DNA of 53,479 nt from positions 1 to 53,479 of the forward strand of contig CAYPQM010000018.1 of the NCBI GenBank assembly GCA_964412845.1, in the 5' to 3' direction. The stretch comes from JAWWPY01 sp964412845 (GTDB lineage Bacteria > Actinomycetota > Actinomycetes > Streptosporangiales > Streptosporangiaceae). Shown piece after piece: positions 1 through 9,300 of the stretch (position 1 is its first letter; each line of letters opens with the position of its first letter). The notes beneath the pieces are model-generated. The model did no database searches. It was not told the origin of the DNA and worked only from the letters and a program-made list of their open reading frames with translations. Position numbers and translations under genes: made by a program.

Positions 1-70
1 GCCCCCTCGCCGCCGGGCCGCCGCCGCGCCCCCGCCCCCCCCCCCCCCCCCCCGCCGACCACTCCCAGCC
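1..70. other. Low-complexity C-rich window edge
   Basis: This stretch lies downstream of the rny stop codon. It contains an unbroken run of 19 C residues (35-53) inside otherwise almost pure G/C sequence. No gene, hairpin with a U tract or other signal is visible. A run this long at the edge of the window may be a sequencing or assembly artefact as much as real DNA. Confidence 0.6.
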
Positions 71-1702
71 CTAACGCGCGAACTCCGTAGCCCGCGATTC
101 CCGGACCACAGTGACCCGGATCTGGCCTGGGTAGGTCAGCTCCTCCTCCACCTGCTTGGCCACGTCGCGGGCGATGACCTGGGCCTGGATGTCGTCCACC
201 CGCTCAGGCTTGACCATGACCCTGATCTCGCGGCCGGCCTGCATGGCGAAGACCTTCTCCACGCCCTCTTGCGATGACGCGATCTGCTCCAGCCGCTCCA
301 GCCGCTTCACATAGGCCTCCAGCGACTCACGCCGCGCCCCGGGCCGGCCGCCGCTGATCGCGTCGGCCGCCTGGGTCAGCACGGCTTCCACCGTCCGCAC
401 CTCAACCTCGTTGTGATGCGCCTCGATGGCGTGCACCACGTCCACCGACTCGCCGTACCGGCGCGCGATCTCGGCGCCGATCAGCGCATGGCTGCCCTCC
501 ACCTCGTGGGTGAGCGCCTTGCCGATGTCATGCAGCACGGTGCAGCGCTTGAGCAGGACGGGGTCCATGCCAAGCTCACTGGCCATCATGCCCGCGATGA
601 AGGCGGATTCGACCAGGTGCCGCAACACGTTCTGGCCGTAGGAGGTGCGGTAGCGCAGCCGCCCGAGCAGAGTCACCAACTCGGGATGCAGATCAGTGAT
701 GGACAGTTCGACCAGGGCATCTTCGCCGGCCCGCACGCACAACTGCTCGACTTCGGCCTTGCTCTGCTCGTAGGCCTCCTCGATGCGCTGCGGATGGATC
801 CGGCCGTCCAGGACAAGCCGCTCCAGCGCGAGCCTGCCCACCTCACGGCGGACCGGGTCGAAGCACGAGAGGAGAACCGCTTCAGGAGTGTCGTCGATGA
901 TGAGGTTGACTCCGGTGACGGACTCGAAGGCGCGGATGTTGCGGCCCTCACGGCCGATGATCCGGCCCTTCATCTCGTCGCCGGGCAGGTGCAGGACGGA
1001 CACGACAGACTCGCTGGTCTGCTCGGTGGCAACCCGCTGGATGGCGAGCGTGACAATCCTGCGGGCGCGCTGCTCACCGTCCCGGCGCGCCTCGTTCTCG
1101 GTGTCCCTGACCAGTAGCGCAGCCTCGCGCTTGGCCTGGGTCTGGATGCCCGCGATCAATTCCGCCTTGGCCTGGTCGGCGGTGAGCCCGGCGGTCTGCT
1201 CAAGTACCTCGCGCCGCTGCTCGCCGAGCCGGTCCAGATCGGCGCGCTGCCGGTCCAGGTCGCCCTGGGTGCGGTCCAGCGCGCCGGACCGCTCCTCAAG
1301 CTTGCGGAACTCCCCGTCCAGCCGGCTTTCCCGCTCAGCCAGCCGTGCCTCACGCCGCTCCAGGTCGGCCCGGAGTTCCCTGGCTTCCTCCTTGACCGCC
1401 CGCAACTCCTCCTCGGCCTCGCGGCTGGCCTGGGCTGCCTTGTCCGCGGCGGCCGCGGCTTCGCGGATGATGGCCGAGGCATCGCGCTCGGCCCGGGCCC
1501 GGACCTGCTCGGCCGCCCTGCTCGCCTCCTCGGCCTGCCGCTGCGTTTCCGCGGTGATCTGCGGGCTGACCGTCCCCTGATCGGGAATATGTGCGCGCTC
1601 ACGTCCCGCCGACCTGCGCAGCACGATGGCCACGACGGCCAGCGAGGACAGGGTGGCAAGGAGTCCGATCACCACGAACACGAGTGAGATTGTGCTGCTC
1701 AT
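71..1702 (-). CDS. rny: Ribonuclease Y
   Basis: Membrane-anchored endoribonuclease that starts mRNA decay. The 543-residue product has one N-terminal membrane helix (about 6-28), a long charged coiled coil (about 50-215), a KH RNA-binding domain (about 240-305, with GRIIGREGRNIRAFE) and an HD domain with the metal-binding HD pair at 391-392 and further His at 425-430. This is the full family architecture and length. The reading frame is open for 85 codons further upstream, but those codons encode a basic, low-complexity leader. The ATG at 1702 places the membrane helix directly at the N terminus, as in other RNase Y proteins, so I chose it. It lies downstream of recX and recA on the same strand, separated by about 400 bp, so it probably has its own promoter. 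Confidence 0.96.
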   Translation of the reverse strand: MSSTISLVFVVIGLLATLSSLAVVAIVLRRSAGRERAHIPDQGTVSPQITAETQRQAEEASRAAEQVRARAERDASAIIREAAAAADKAAQASREAEEELRAVKEEARELRADLERREARLAERESRLDGEFRKLEERSGALDRTQGDLDRQRADLDRLGEQRREVLEQTAGLTADQAKAELIAGIQTQAKREAALLVRDTENEARRDGEQRARRIVTLAIQRVATEQTSESVVSVLHLPGDEMKGRIIGREGRNIRAFESVTGVNLIIDDTPEAVLLSCFDPVRREVGRLALERLVLDGRIHPQRIEEAYEQSKAEVEQLCVRAGEDALVELSITDLHPELVTLLGRLRYRTSYGQNVLRHLVESAFIAGMMASELGMDPVLLKRCTVLHDIGKALTHEVEGSHALIGAEIARRYGESVDVVHAIEAHHNEVEVRTVEAVLTQAADAISGGRPGARRESLEAYVKRLERLEQIASSQEGVEKVFAMQAGREIRVMVKPERVDDIQAQVIARDVAKQVEEELTYPGQIRVTVVRESRATEFAR

Positions 1703-2107
1703 GGCGACCCCAATCCTGCTCGCTGGCCCCGGCACCGGGGTGCGGTGCCAGGGGTGTGCCCTGGAGCGAGGGGTCACGCCAGCCAGCGGGCCTGGCCCAG
1801 TACGCGGCCAGCCCGCAGCGTCCCGGGACGGTCCGGCGCATGTCCCGCCGAACCTACGGGGTCCCGGCCCGATCCACCTTTCCGGCCAATTTAGTCGGCC
1901 AGCCCGGCTCGGCACCGAGCCGTATTCAGCCCAGCGGGTCCTCCCCGCCGGGGCCAATCACCATCCGAAGCCAGTTACCGCCCGAAATCGGCTACTAGCC
2001 GTATTCATTCGTTTTCAATCCGCATGGCGCGGAGTAACACCTCGCTGCCGTGAGGTTAAGCGTTGATAACGGTTTGGGCAAGCAGCGGCACCCGATCGTC
2101 CCAAAAA
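1703..2107. other. Intergenic region between recX and rny
   Basis: About 400 bp without a convincing gene. The half nearest recX (about 1975-2110) is clearly richer in A+T than its surroundings and is the likely site of the rny promoter on the minus strand. The open frames here are extensions of neighbouring genes or antisense shadows. I see no strong hairpin after the recX stop codon. Confidence 0.5.
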
Positions 2108-2761
2108 TCACGTTTCGTAACTGGAAAGCGACTCTTCGGCGACATCTGCGGCACCCACGGCCTCGCCCATGCTGTCCAGGTCCATCCCGGCGTCTGCGGC
2201 ATCGATGCCCTCCTGCTCCAGGGCCTCACGGACCACCCGGTACGCCAGCGGTGCCGGGTAGCCCTTGCGGGCCAGCAGGCCGACCAGACGGCGGATCCGG
2301 ACGGGCAGCGGCTTGCCCCTCGTGGCCGCCATCGCCCGGCCGACGAGCCGCCGGGCGGTGGCGATCTCCTCATCTGGATCGAGGCCGCCGACAGCGGTGT
2401 CCACGTCCTCGCCCGGCACGCCCCGCTTGGCCAGTTCGGCCGCGAGGGCCCGGCGGGCGAGGCCCTTGCCGTGATGCCGGGATTCGACCCAGGTCCGGGC
2501 GAACGCCGCATCGTCAATCAGCCCGACCTCGGCCAGCCGGCCGAGCACTGCTTCGGCCGCCTCGTCGGGTACCCCTTTGCGCCGCAGCGCGACCGCGAGC
2601 TGGGCCCTGGTCCGGGGGGCGGCGGTCAGCATGCGCAGGCAGATCTGCCGCGCACGTTCCCGTGGATCCTCGCTAGCCCCGGCAGCACCTACCCCGGCGG
2701 CGTCCGGGATCCCGGCGGCGTGGTCAGGCGTCACCGGCGATCTTGCCCGCGCTGCCAGCAC
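2108..2761 (-). CDS. recX: Regulatory protein RecX
   Basis: RecX binds RecA filaments and limits recombinase activity. The product (217 residues from the GTG at 2761) has the three-repeat helical RecX core beginning at DPRERARQICLRML, with the typical segment VGLIDDAAFARTWVESR. It directly follows recA, the usual actinobacterial order. The GTG at 2761 overlaps the end of recA by 38 bp; a second GTG at 2737 would overlap by 14 bp and remove only eight non-conserved residues. Neither has a clear ribosome-binding site, so translation is probably coupled to recA. The start is therefore uncertain, the identity is not. Confidence 0.93.
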   Translation of the reverse strand: MLAARARSPVTPDHAAGIPDAAGVGAAGASEDPRERARQICLRMLTAAPRTRAQLAVALRRKGVPDEAAEAVLGRLAEVGLIDDAAFARTWVESRHHGKGLARRALAAELAKRGVPGEDVDTAVGGLDPDEEIATARRLVGRAMAATRGKPLPVRIRRLVGLLARKGYPAPLAYRVVREALEQEGIDAADAGMDLDSMGEAVGAADVAEESLSSYET

Positions 2762-4985
2762 CGGACTTGCCCGCGGCGGACTTGCCCAGCCCGCCGGCTC
2801 CGCCGACGCTCACACCGGCAACTCCGGCAGCTATGGCGTCAGGCGCAGGCGTCCCGCTGGCGTCCGCGTCGAGGCGCGGGCCCACGCCGAGCTTCTCCTT
2901 GATCTTCTTCTCGATCTCGTTGGCGAGGTCCGGGTTGTCGAGCAGGAACTTGCGGGCGTTCTCCTTGCCCTGCCCGAGCTGGTCACCCTCGTAGGTGTAC
3001 CAGGCGCCGGACTTGCGCACGATCGACTGCTCGACACCAAGGTCGATCAGCCCGCCCTCCTTGCTAATTCCGTGACCAAAAAGAATATCGAATTCTGCGG
3101 CTTTGAATGGGGGCGCGCACTTGTTCTTTACGACTTTAATTCTGGTCCGGCTTCCGACTGGTTCCGTGCCATCTTTAAGCGTTTCTATTCTGCGCACATC
3201 GAGTCGCACCGAAGCATAGAATTTAAGCGCCCGCCCGCCGGTCGTGGTTTCTGGGCTATTGTGCACCATAACGCCATCGACGAAGTAGTTATGTGATCCT
3301 TCGACTTCGATGTCGAACCGGTTCATTGACCGTGTGGGCGGCTTCACGTGGATGTCCAGGATCCTAGCGGGCACCAGCCGGAGCTCGGTCGGCGCGAACT
3401 CCGGCTGGACGTCGAACCGGCCACGGAAACGCTCGAGGAGCTTGTACTCCATCGACGGGTGGATGTAGGGAGCGACAAGTTTCTGGAACTTCGCCGATGC
3501 CGCCGTGCTGAACTGCAGAACCGCCTGTCCCCGGGCGCCGGCCGTCCTGACCTTGACGTCGAGCCCATGGGTCTCGCGCAGGTAGGAGGTCAGCCGGTCC
3601 CGGGATCCTGGGCTCATCGCCTGCACGCAGATCTCGATCCTGCCGCTGCCGCCTTGAGTCCTGTCCTGAACGCCCTTGGACCGGATGGTGAAGCAGCCAT
3701 CGTCCATGTACCAGACCGCGAGCGCGAAGGGGGTGAGCGCTTTCAGGTATTCCCAGCTGAGGTGCTTTTTGCCATCACCGAAGTAGACGGCGTCATGCAA
3801 CTCCGCCAGTTCCGGGAGCGGGGTGATGTCAGCGAAAACAGCGCCCTTGGCATTAACGGACCGTGAGCACTGAATGTTGCCGAGGAGTTCCATTTTCCAG
3901 TCCAGGTACGCGGCCTGGGCGGCTCCATGGCCCATCCGGAACCGGGTGCCCGACCTGCCGCGAGTATTCGGGGACAGGCTCCCGTCGCCCATCAGCGCGC
4001 CGAGAATGAGCTGCGTCTGCTGGTCGCTGAGCTGCCGGGGCTCAGCGAGGATGACCCGGTCGCCGGAGATCAGCTCCCCTGCCTCGCGCCAGCCGCCCGG
4101 CGTACGGATCAGGTGATTCTCCGTCGCCGCGAACTGCGCTCTGCCGTTTCCGCCTGACTTCGCGACGGTGAACTGGAGGAACTGCTCAGCGGCGCCGTTG
4201 TTGAACCAGTTGACGATCCGGCGCGGGACCATGCGGCCCGACTCGGGGTCATACGAGAGGACCTCGACGTCCAGCCGCTGGTTGACGATCTTCCCGATCT
4301 TCTCCTGCGTGCCGTCCGCCAGGGTCACCCTGGTGCCATAGGACATACATCCGAACATCACACCTATTTTTTCCCGCAACTGGTTGATGAAAATTGCGGT
4401 GGTCTTGGTCTGGCTGAGCGCGCCGGTGATCTTGCGGAGCGCCTGGGACATGAGCCGGGCCTGCAGGCCGACGTGGCTGTCCCCCATCTCGCCCTCGATC
4501 TCGGCGCGGGGCACCAGCGCGGCGACCGAGTCGATCACCACGATGTCGATAGCGGCCGAGCGGATCAGCATGTCCGCGATTTCCAGGCCCTGCTCACCGG
4601 TGTCCGGCTGGGAGACGAGCAGCGCATCGGTGTCCACGCCGAGCTTCTTGGCGTAATCGGGGTCCAGCGCGTGCTCCGCGTCGATGAACGCCGCGATCCC
4701 GCCCAGCTTCTGGGCATTCGCGACCGCGTGCAGCGCCACGGTGGTTTTCCCGCTACCCTCCGGTCCGTATATTTCGACCACGCGGCCGCGGGGCAGGCCG
4801 CCGATGCCGAGCGCGACATCCAGCGCGATCGCCCCGGTGGGGATCACCTCGATCGGTGCCCGGCCCTCATCGCCGAGCCGCATGATCGAGCCCTTGCCGA
4901 ACTGCCGCTCGATCTGGGCGAGCGCGGTCTCCAGGGACTTATCCCGGTCACCGGCTCTGTTGCCCGCCCTGTCGCTGCTTGCCAT
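2724..4985 (-). CDS. recA: Recombinase RecA with in-frame intein
   Basis: DNA strand-exchange protein and co-protease that triggers LexA self-cleavage. The precursor is 753 residues. Residues 1-212 are the N-terminal RecA half with Walker A GPEGSGKT (74-81) and the DNA-binding NQLREKIG segment. Residues 213-576 are an intein, and the C-terminal half resumes at SPETTTGGRALKFY. Removing the intein leaves a normal RecA of about 389 residues with a Gly/Ala-rich tail. The ATG at 4985 is preceded by AGGAG at good spacing, so the longer open frame is not used. Upstream lie a PafBC-type promoter (5026-5048) and a LexA box (5089-5102). The codons flanking the intein are unusually A+T-rich, most strikingly over about 200 bp on the C-terminal side (see findings). 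Confidence 0.98.
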   Translation of the reverse strand: MASSDRAGNRAGDRDKSLETALAQIERQFGKGSIMRLGDEGRAPIEVIPTGAIALDVALGIGGLPRGRVVEIYGPEGSGKTTVALHAVANAQKLGGIAAFIDAEHALDPDYAKKLGVDTDALLVSQPDTGEQGLEIADMLIRSAAIDIVVIDSVAALVPRAEIEGEMGDSHVGLQARLMSQALRKITGALSQTKTTAIFINQLREKIGVMFGCMSYGTRVTLADGTQEKIGKIVNQRLDVEVLSYDPESGRMVPRRIVNWFNNGAAEQFLQFTVAKSGGNGRAQFAATENHLIRTPGGWREAGELISGDRVILAEPRQLSDQQTQLILGALMGDGSLSPNTRGRSGTRFRMGHGAAQAAYLDWKMELLGNIQCSRSVNAKGAVFADITPLPELAELHDAVYFGDGKKHLSWEYLKALTPFALAVWYMDDGCFTIRSKGVQDRTQGGSGRIEICVQAMSPGSRDRLTSYLRETHGLDVKVRTAGARGQAVLQFSTAASAKFQKLVAPYIHPSMEYKLLERFRGRFDVQPEFAPTELRLVPARILDIHVKPPTRSMNRFDIEVEGSHNYFVDGVMVHNSPETTTGGRALKFYASVRLDVRRIETLKDGTEPVGSRTRIKVVKNKCAPPFKAAEFDILFGHGISKEGGLIDLGVEQSIVRKSGAWYTYEGDQLGQGKENARKFLLDNPDLANEIEKKIKEKLGVGPRLDADASGTPAPDAIAAGVAGVSVGGAGGLGKSAAGKSGAGSAGKIAGDA
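3258..4349 (-). mobile_element. RecA intein with LAGLIDADG homing endonuclease
   Basis: A 364-residue protein-splicing element. It starts with Cys (CMSYGTRVTLADG) right after RecA VMFG and ends FVDGVMVHN directly before Ser of the C-extein (SPETTTGG). Those are the splice-junction residues expected: Cys1, terminal His-Asn, and Ser+1. The Hint block B is the TENH segment (about 76-79). Two dodecapeptide motifs of a LAGLIDADG endonuclease are present: LGALMGDGSLS (about 116-126) and LAVWYMDDGCF (about 210-220), each with its acidic residue intact. So both splicing and homing activities may be functional. From memory the sequence and insertion point match the Mycobacterium leprae RecA intein rather than the M. 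tuberculosis one, which sits further downstream at KNK/C. G+C of the intein is about that of the host gene. Confidence 0.97.
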
Positions 4986-5025
4986 GTGGACTCCTGTCGG
5001 GATCAAGGGCTTGTTGCCGGTCCAG

Positions 5026-5048
5026 AAGCTACGCGCCACCACTGACAA
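5026..5048 (-). promoter_or_regulatory. PafBC-type (LexA-independent) recA promoter
   Basis: On the minus strand the sequence reads TTGTCAGTG, 8 nt, TAGCTT. This is a perfect match to the mycobacterial RecA-NDp consensus TTGTCRGTG-N8-TAnnnT, which is activated by PafBC after DNA damage. The -10 lies about 41 nt upstream of the recA ATG, a position comparable to the proximal recA promoter of mycobacteria. The match is seen directly; use by PafBC is inferred from the known consensus. Confidence 0.87.
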
Positions 5049-5088
5049 ATTTCGGCGCCCTGGGTGCCGTCCAGGTGACCACCTTAGA

Positions 5089-5102
5089 CGAACAACTGTT
5101 CG
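5089..5102. promoter_or_regulatory. LexA/SOS box upstream of recA
   Basis: CGAACAACTGTTCG is a palindrome with arms CGAAC/GTTCG and a 4-bp centre, fitting the Gram-positive SOS box GAAC-N4-GTTC. It lies about 104 bp before the recA start and 41 bp upstream of the PafBC-type promoter. This is the same double arrangement known for mycobacterial recA, with a LexA-controlled distal promoter and a PafBC-controlled proximal one. Confidence 0.88.
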
Positions 5103-5279
5103 ATCATGGTCGAGACACGCCGAATCCAGGGAGGAATTTCTGGCGATACGGGAGTTACCCACGGAGCCGTTGGGCCATCAGAGGGGTGTCATGATGCCTT
5201 CGCGCCCACGGTCCGGCCACAACTCCCGCGCCGCCATCCGCCCAGGCCGGTGTGCCCTGCGGCGTCGCCCGCCGGCGAC

Positions 5280-5474
5280 TCAGCGGAGGTGCTGTGGCAC
5301 GTCGAACTCCTCGATGACCACCCGCCAGATCGTCTTGGCGTCGACGCCGTCGTTGAGGGCCTGATTCACTGTCCGGCTGCCCAGCTTCGCGAAGACATGA
5401 TCCTTGGCCACGCTTTCGGCATACGTGTTGCCGAACTGCTCGCGCATTCGCCGCCAGAACTCGGTGAGCCGCAC
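5280..5474 (-). CDS. DUF3046 protein
   Basis: A 64-residue protein starting VRLTEFWRRMREQFG and ending EEFDVPQHLR. It matches the DUF3046 family, a small protein of unknown function commonly encoded next to recA in actinobacteria. The GTG start at 5474 fits the family's usual N terminus; the longer open frame upstream is antisense noise over the methyltransferase. It is transcribed in the same direction as recA, but the two-part recA damage promoter lies between the genes, so they are probably regulated separately. Confidence 0.85.
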   Translation of the reverse strand: MRLTEFWRRMREQFGNTYAESVAKDHVFAKLGSRTVNQALNDGVDAKTIWRVVIEEFDVPQHLR

Positions 5475-5536
5475 GGTCAGGCAGGTTACCCGACTTCCAG
5501 GCCTGGCCCTGAGACATGCCCCGGGGCAGGCCCGCG

Positions 5537-6217
5537 TCAGCCCTCTTTCCTGGCTCTGAGGGCAAGCACCGCCGGGGTGGGTGCCCCGTCCTCCGCGAAC
5601 CGCTCGGGGGCCAGGCCGGCGTCGAGGAACGCACTCATCAGGTCGGGCAGCGGGCGGTGCGTGGCGCCGACCTTGTCGCGCAGCCCCTCGGCCGTCCAAG
5701 ACGCCTTCGTCCAGTGGCCGTCGAGGTAGCCGGGGCGAATCACGACCGCGGCCGGGTCCGTACGGTCGGCGAACCCACCGCAGAAGCACGGGTGGACGCC
5801 GACGTGCACGTACACCCCTCCGGGGCGCAGCACCCGGGCCGCCTCCCGCAGCACCTCCGGGTACCTGGGCATATCGGTGTGGACCATCACCGCGATGACG
5901 GCCGGCAGGCAGCCATCCCGCACGGGCAGCCGCTCGGCATCGGCCCGCACGACGGTCAGACGGTCCCGGGCGTACCGCAGCATGCCCGCCGAAAGGTCCG
6001 CGCCGACCGGCGTCCAGCCCAGGTCGCGCACAGCGGCCGCGTGCACGCCAGTGCCGCAGCCGATCTCCAGGCACTGGCCGCGGCCGCCGCCGAGCAGATC
6101 CCGCACGATCCGGCCGAGGCCCAGCGGGTTGCCGTCCCGTTTCGCCGCCCGCTGCCCGCTGAGGAACTCAGCTTCGTACCAGTCCGCGATCTCGTCGTAC
6201 GCTGCCGCCGGAGCCAT
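5537..6217 (-). CDS. Class I SAM-dependent methyltransferase
   Basis: The 226-residue protein has the Rossmann methyltransferase fold. Motif I is LEIGCGTG (50-57), followed by the acidic segment GADLSAGML and the motif ADAERLPVRDG, typical of Methyltransf_11/25 enzymes. It lacks a specificity domain that would name the substrate; small-molecule methylation is most likely. The ATG at 6217 is preceded by GAGGTGAG at suitable spacing. It is divergent from lhr (97 bp between) and co-directional with DUF3046 and recA. The substrate is unknown. Confidence 0.85.
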   Translation of the reverse strand: MAPAAAYDEIADWYEAEFLSGQRAAKRDGNPLGLGRIVRDLLGGGRGQCLEIGCGTGVHAAAVRDLGWTPVGADLSAGMLRYARDRLTVVRADAERLPVRDGCLPAVIAVMVHTDMPRYPEVLREAARVLRPGGVYVHVGVHPCFCGGFADRTDPAAVVIRPGYLDGHWTKASWTAEGLRDKVGATHRPLPDLMSAFLDAGLAPERFAEDGAPTPAVLALRARKEG

Positions 6218-6293
6218 CGCTCACCTCACTGCCCTCGTGGGTCAACTCTGCTACGCCCAGCCCGGCCCGGCCAGCTACCGAGGGCGGTCCAGG

Positions 6294-6316
6294 CTGTCGG
6301 TGGCAGGATGCAGGAT
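6294..6316 (+). promoter_or_regulatory. PafBC-type leaderless promoter of lhr
   Basis: CTGTCGGTG, 8 nt, CAGGAT matches the PafBC consensus TTGTCRGTG-N8-TAnnnT except for C in place of T at the first base of each element. The -10 is followed by exactly 7 nt and then ATG (6324), so transcription would begin at the start codon. The AlkZ-like gene at 43519 shows the same base variants and the same spacing. Promoter use is inferred. Confidence 0.68.
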
Positions 6317-6323
6317 GGGATGC

Positions 6324-9300
6324 ATGGCCACCCGCCAGCCCGCACCCCCGGACACGCAGCCCGGCCCCCCGCCGGACCTGCCGTCAGGCGTGGACGCGCT
6401 GAGCGGATTCAGCCCGGCGACCCGGGACTGGTTCACCGGCGCTTTCGCCGCTCCGACGCAGGCACAGGCGCAGGCATGGGCCGCCATCGGCAAGGGTGAC
6501 AACACGCTCGTGATCGCGCCGACCGGGTCGGGCAAGACGCTGGCGGCCTTTCTCTGGGCGCTGGACCGGCTTGCGGCGGCCCCGCCGCCGCCCGACCCGA
6601 AACTCCGCTGCCGGGTGCTGTACATCTCGCCGCTGAAAGCGCTGGCCGTGGACATCGAGCGCAACCTGCGCGCCCCGCTGACCGGGATCCGGCAGATGGC
6701 ACAGCGGATGGGCCTCGACGAACCGGATATCAGCGTCGCGGTGCGGACCGGCGACACCGCCGCGGACGAGCGCCGCCGGCTGGCGGCGAAGCCCCCTGAC
6801 ATCCTCATCACCACGCCGGAGTCGCTGTTCCTGCTGCTCACCTCCAGGGCCAGGGAGGCACTGCGCGGGGTGGACACCGTCATCCTGGACGAGGTGCACG
6901 CGCTGGCCGGCAACAAGCGCGGCGCCCACCTGGCACTGTCCCTGGAACGGCTCGACGCCCTGCGGATGACTCCGGGGGGTGACGCCCCCGGAGAGACCCG
7001 GCGGGCGGCCGGCCCGGTGCAGCGCATCGGCCTGTCCGCCACGGTCCGGCCCGCCGAGGAGGTGGCCTCGTTCCTCGGCGGGGCCAGGCCGGTGACCATC
7101 GCGGCTCCGCCGAGTACCAAGCGGATCGAAGTGCGGATCGTGGTACCGGTCGAGGACATGGCCGACATCGATCCGCGGCCCGGTCAAGGTTCCGGGCCGG
7201 ATGGCGGGCCGGCGGACGACGCGCCGGCCCAGCGCTCCATCTGGCCGCACGTCGAGGAACGGGTGCTCGACCTCATCGAGCAGCACCGGTCCACGATCGT
7301 CTTCGCCAACTCCCGGCGGCTGGCCGAACGGCTCTGCGGCAGGCTCAACGAGCTGGCCGGGGAGCGGGCCGAGGCCCGGGCCGAGGCGTCGGCCGCGATC
7401 CCGGCCGCCAACGGGCGCGGCACCGGGCCGCACCCTCCGGCGGAAATCATGGCCCAGGCCGGGACCTCGGCGGGTGCCCCCGCGGAGGTGGCCAGGGCGC
7501 ACCACGGCTCGGTATCGCGGGTGGAGCGGGCCCAGATCGAGGAGGCGCTCAAGGAAGGCCGGCTGCCCGCGGTGGTCGCCACGTCCAGCCTGGAACTGGG
7601 CATCGACATGGGCGCCGTGGACCTGGTCATCCAGGTCGAGTCGCCGCCCTCAGTGGCCAGCGGGCTGCAGCGCACCGGCCGGGCCGGGCACAACGTGGGC
7701 GACGTGTCCCGCGGCGTAATCTTCCCGAAGTACCAGGGGGACCTGGTCCAGGCGGCTGTGGTCGCCCGGCGGATGCACAGCGGCCAGATCGAGGAACTGC
7801 ACATCCCCCGCAACCCGCTCGACGTGCTCGCGCAGCAGATCGTCGCCATGACGGCGATGGACGACTGGGAGATCGGCGACCTGGAGCAGGTGGTCCGGCG
7901 CGCGGCCCCGTTCAGCGGGCTGACCAGGGCCGTGCTGGAGGCTGTGCTGGACATGCTGGCCGGGCGCTATCCCAGCGAGGAATTCGCCGAGCTGCGTCCC
8001 CGGCTGGTGTGGGACCGGACTACCGGGATGCTGCATGGCCGGCCGGGTGGCCAGCGGCTCGCGGTGACCAGCGGCGGCACGATCCCGGACCGCGGGCTGT
8101 TCGGCGTTTTCCTGGCCGCGTCACAGCGCGAGGGCAACGGCCGCAACTCCCACCGGGTCGGCGAGCTTGATGAGGAGATGGTCTACGAATCCCGGGTCGG
8201 CGACGTCTTCGTGCTGGGCGCGAGTTCGTGGCGGATCGAGGACATCACCGCCGATCAGGTGCTCGTCTCCGCCGCGCCCGGGCAGCCGGGCAAGCTTCCG
8301 TTCTGGCACGGTGATGCCCCCGGCCGGCCGGCCGAGCTCGGCCGGGCACTCGGCGCGTACTGCCGGGAACTCGCCGCGGCCAGCCCGCAGCAGGCCGCGG
8401 CCCAGCTGCGCGCGGATGGCCTGGACGAGCTGGCCGCCGCGAACCTGGTCCGGTACCTCACCGCGCAGCGCGAGGCGACCGGCTATGTGCCTGATGACCG
8501 GACCCTGGTCATGGAGCGGTTCCGTGATGAGCTGGGCGACTGGCGGCTGGTGCTGCACAGCCCGTTCGGCGCGCAGGTGCACGCGCCGTGGGCGCTGGCC
8601 ATAGCGGCCCGGCTGCGCGACCGGTACCCGGGCATGGACGTCCAGGCCATGCACACCGACGACGGCATCGTGCTGCGCGTGCCCGACGCCGACGACCCGC
8701 CACCGGCCGGCATCGCGGAGCTGGCGCCGGAGGAGGTCGAGCAGATCGTCACCGCGGAGCTTGGCTCATCCGCGATGTTCGCGTCCCGGTTCCGCGAGTG
8801 CGCCGCCCGCGCGCTGCTGCTGCCCAGGCGCCAGCCCGGCCGCCGCACCCCGCTCTGGCAGCAGCGGCAGCGCTCGGCCCAGTTGCTCTCGGTGGCCGGC
8901 AAGTACGGCACCTTCCCGATCGTGCTGGAGACCGTCCGCGAGTGCCTGCAGGACGTGTTCGACGTGCCAGGCCTGGTCAGCCTCATGCGGGAGCTGGCCA
9001 GCCGCCAGATCCGCCTGGTGGAGGTCGAGACGCCGACACCGTCTCCGTTCGGCCGATCGCTGCTTTTCCGCTATGTCGGCGCCTTCATGTACGAAGGGGA
9101 CGCGCCGCTGGCCGAGCGCCGCGCGCAGGCCCTCGCGCTGGACTCCTCACTCCTCGCGGAGTTGCTTGGCCAGGCTGACCTGCGGGAACTACTGGACCCG
9201 GCGGTGGTGCAGGACACCGAGCGCGAACTGCAACGGCTGGCCGGCCACCGGGCGTGCCGCGACGCCGAGGACGTCGCCGACCTGCTCGCCGCGATCGGGC

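Noticed and set aside
35..53. Run of 19 C as a regulatory or G-quadruplex element
   Set aside because: It lies at the window edge in low-complexity sequence with no partner motif; an artefact is as likely.
3258..4349. Intein of the M. tuberculosis RecA type
   Set aside because: That intein interrupts RecA at KNK/C further downstream; this one interrupts VMFG/SPETTTGG.
5877..6314. Long in-frame extension upstream of lhr as coding sequence
   Set aside because: It is antisense to the methyltransferase gene, has no family similarity, and the promoter and ATG at 6294-6326 explain the start.
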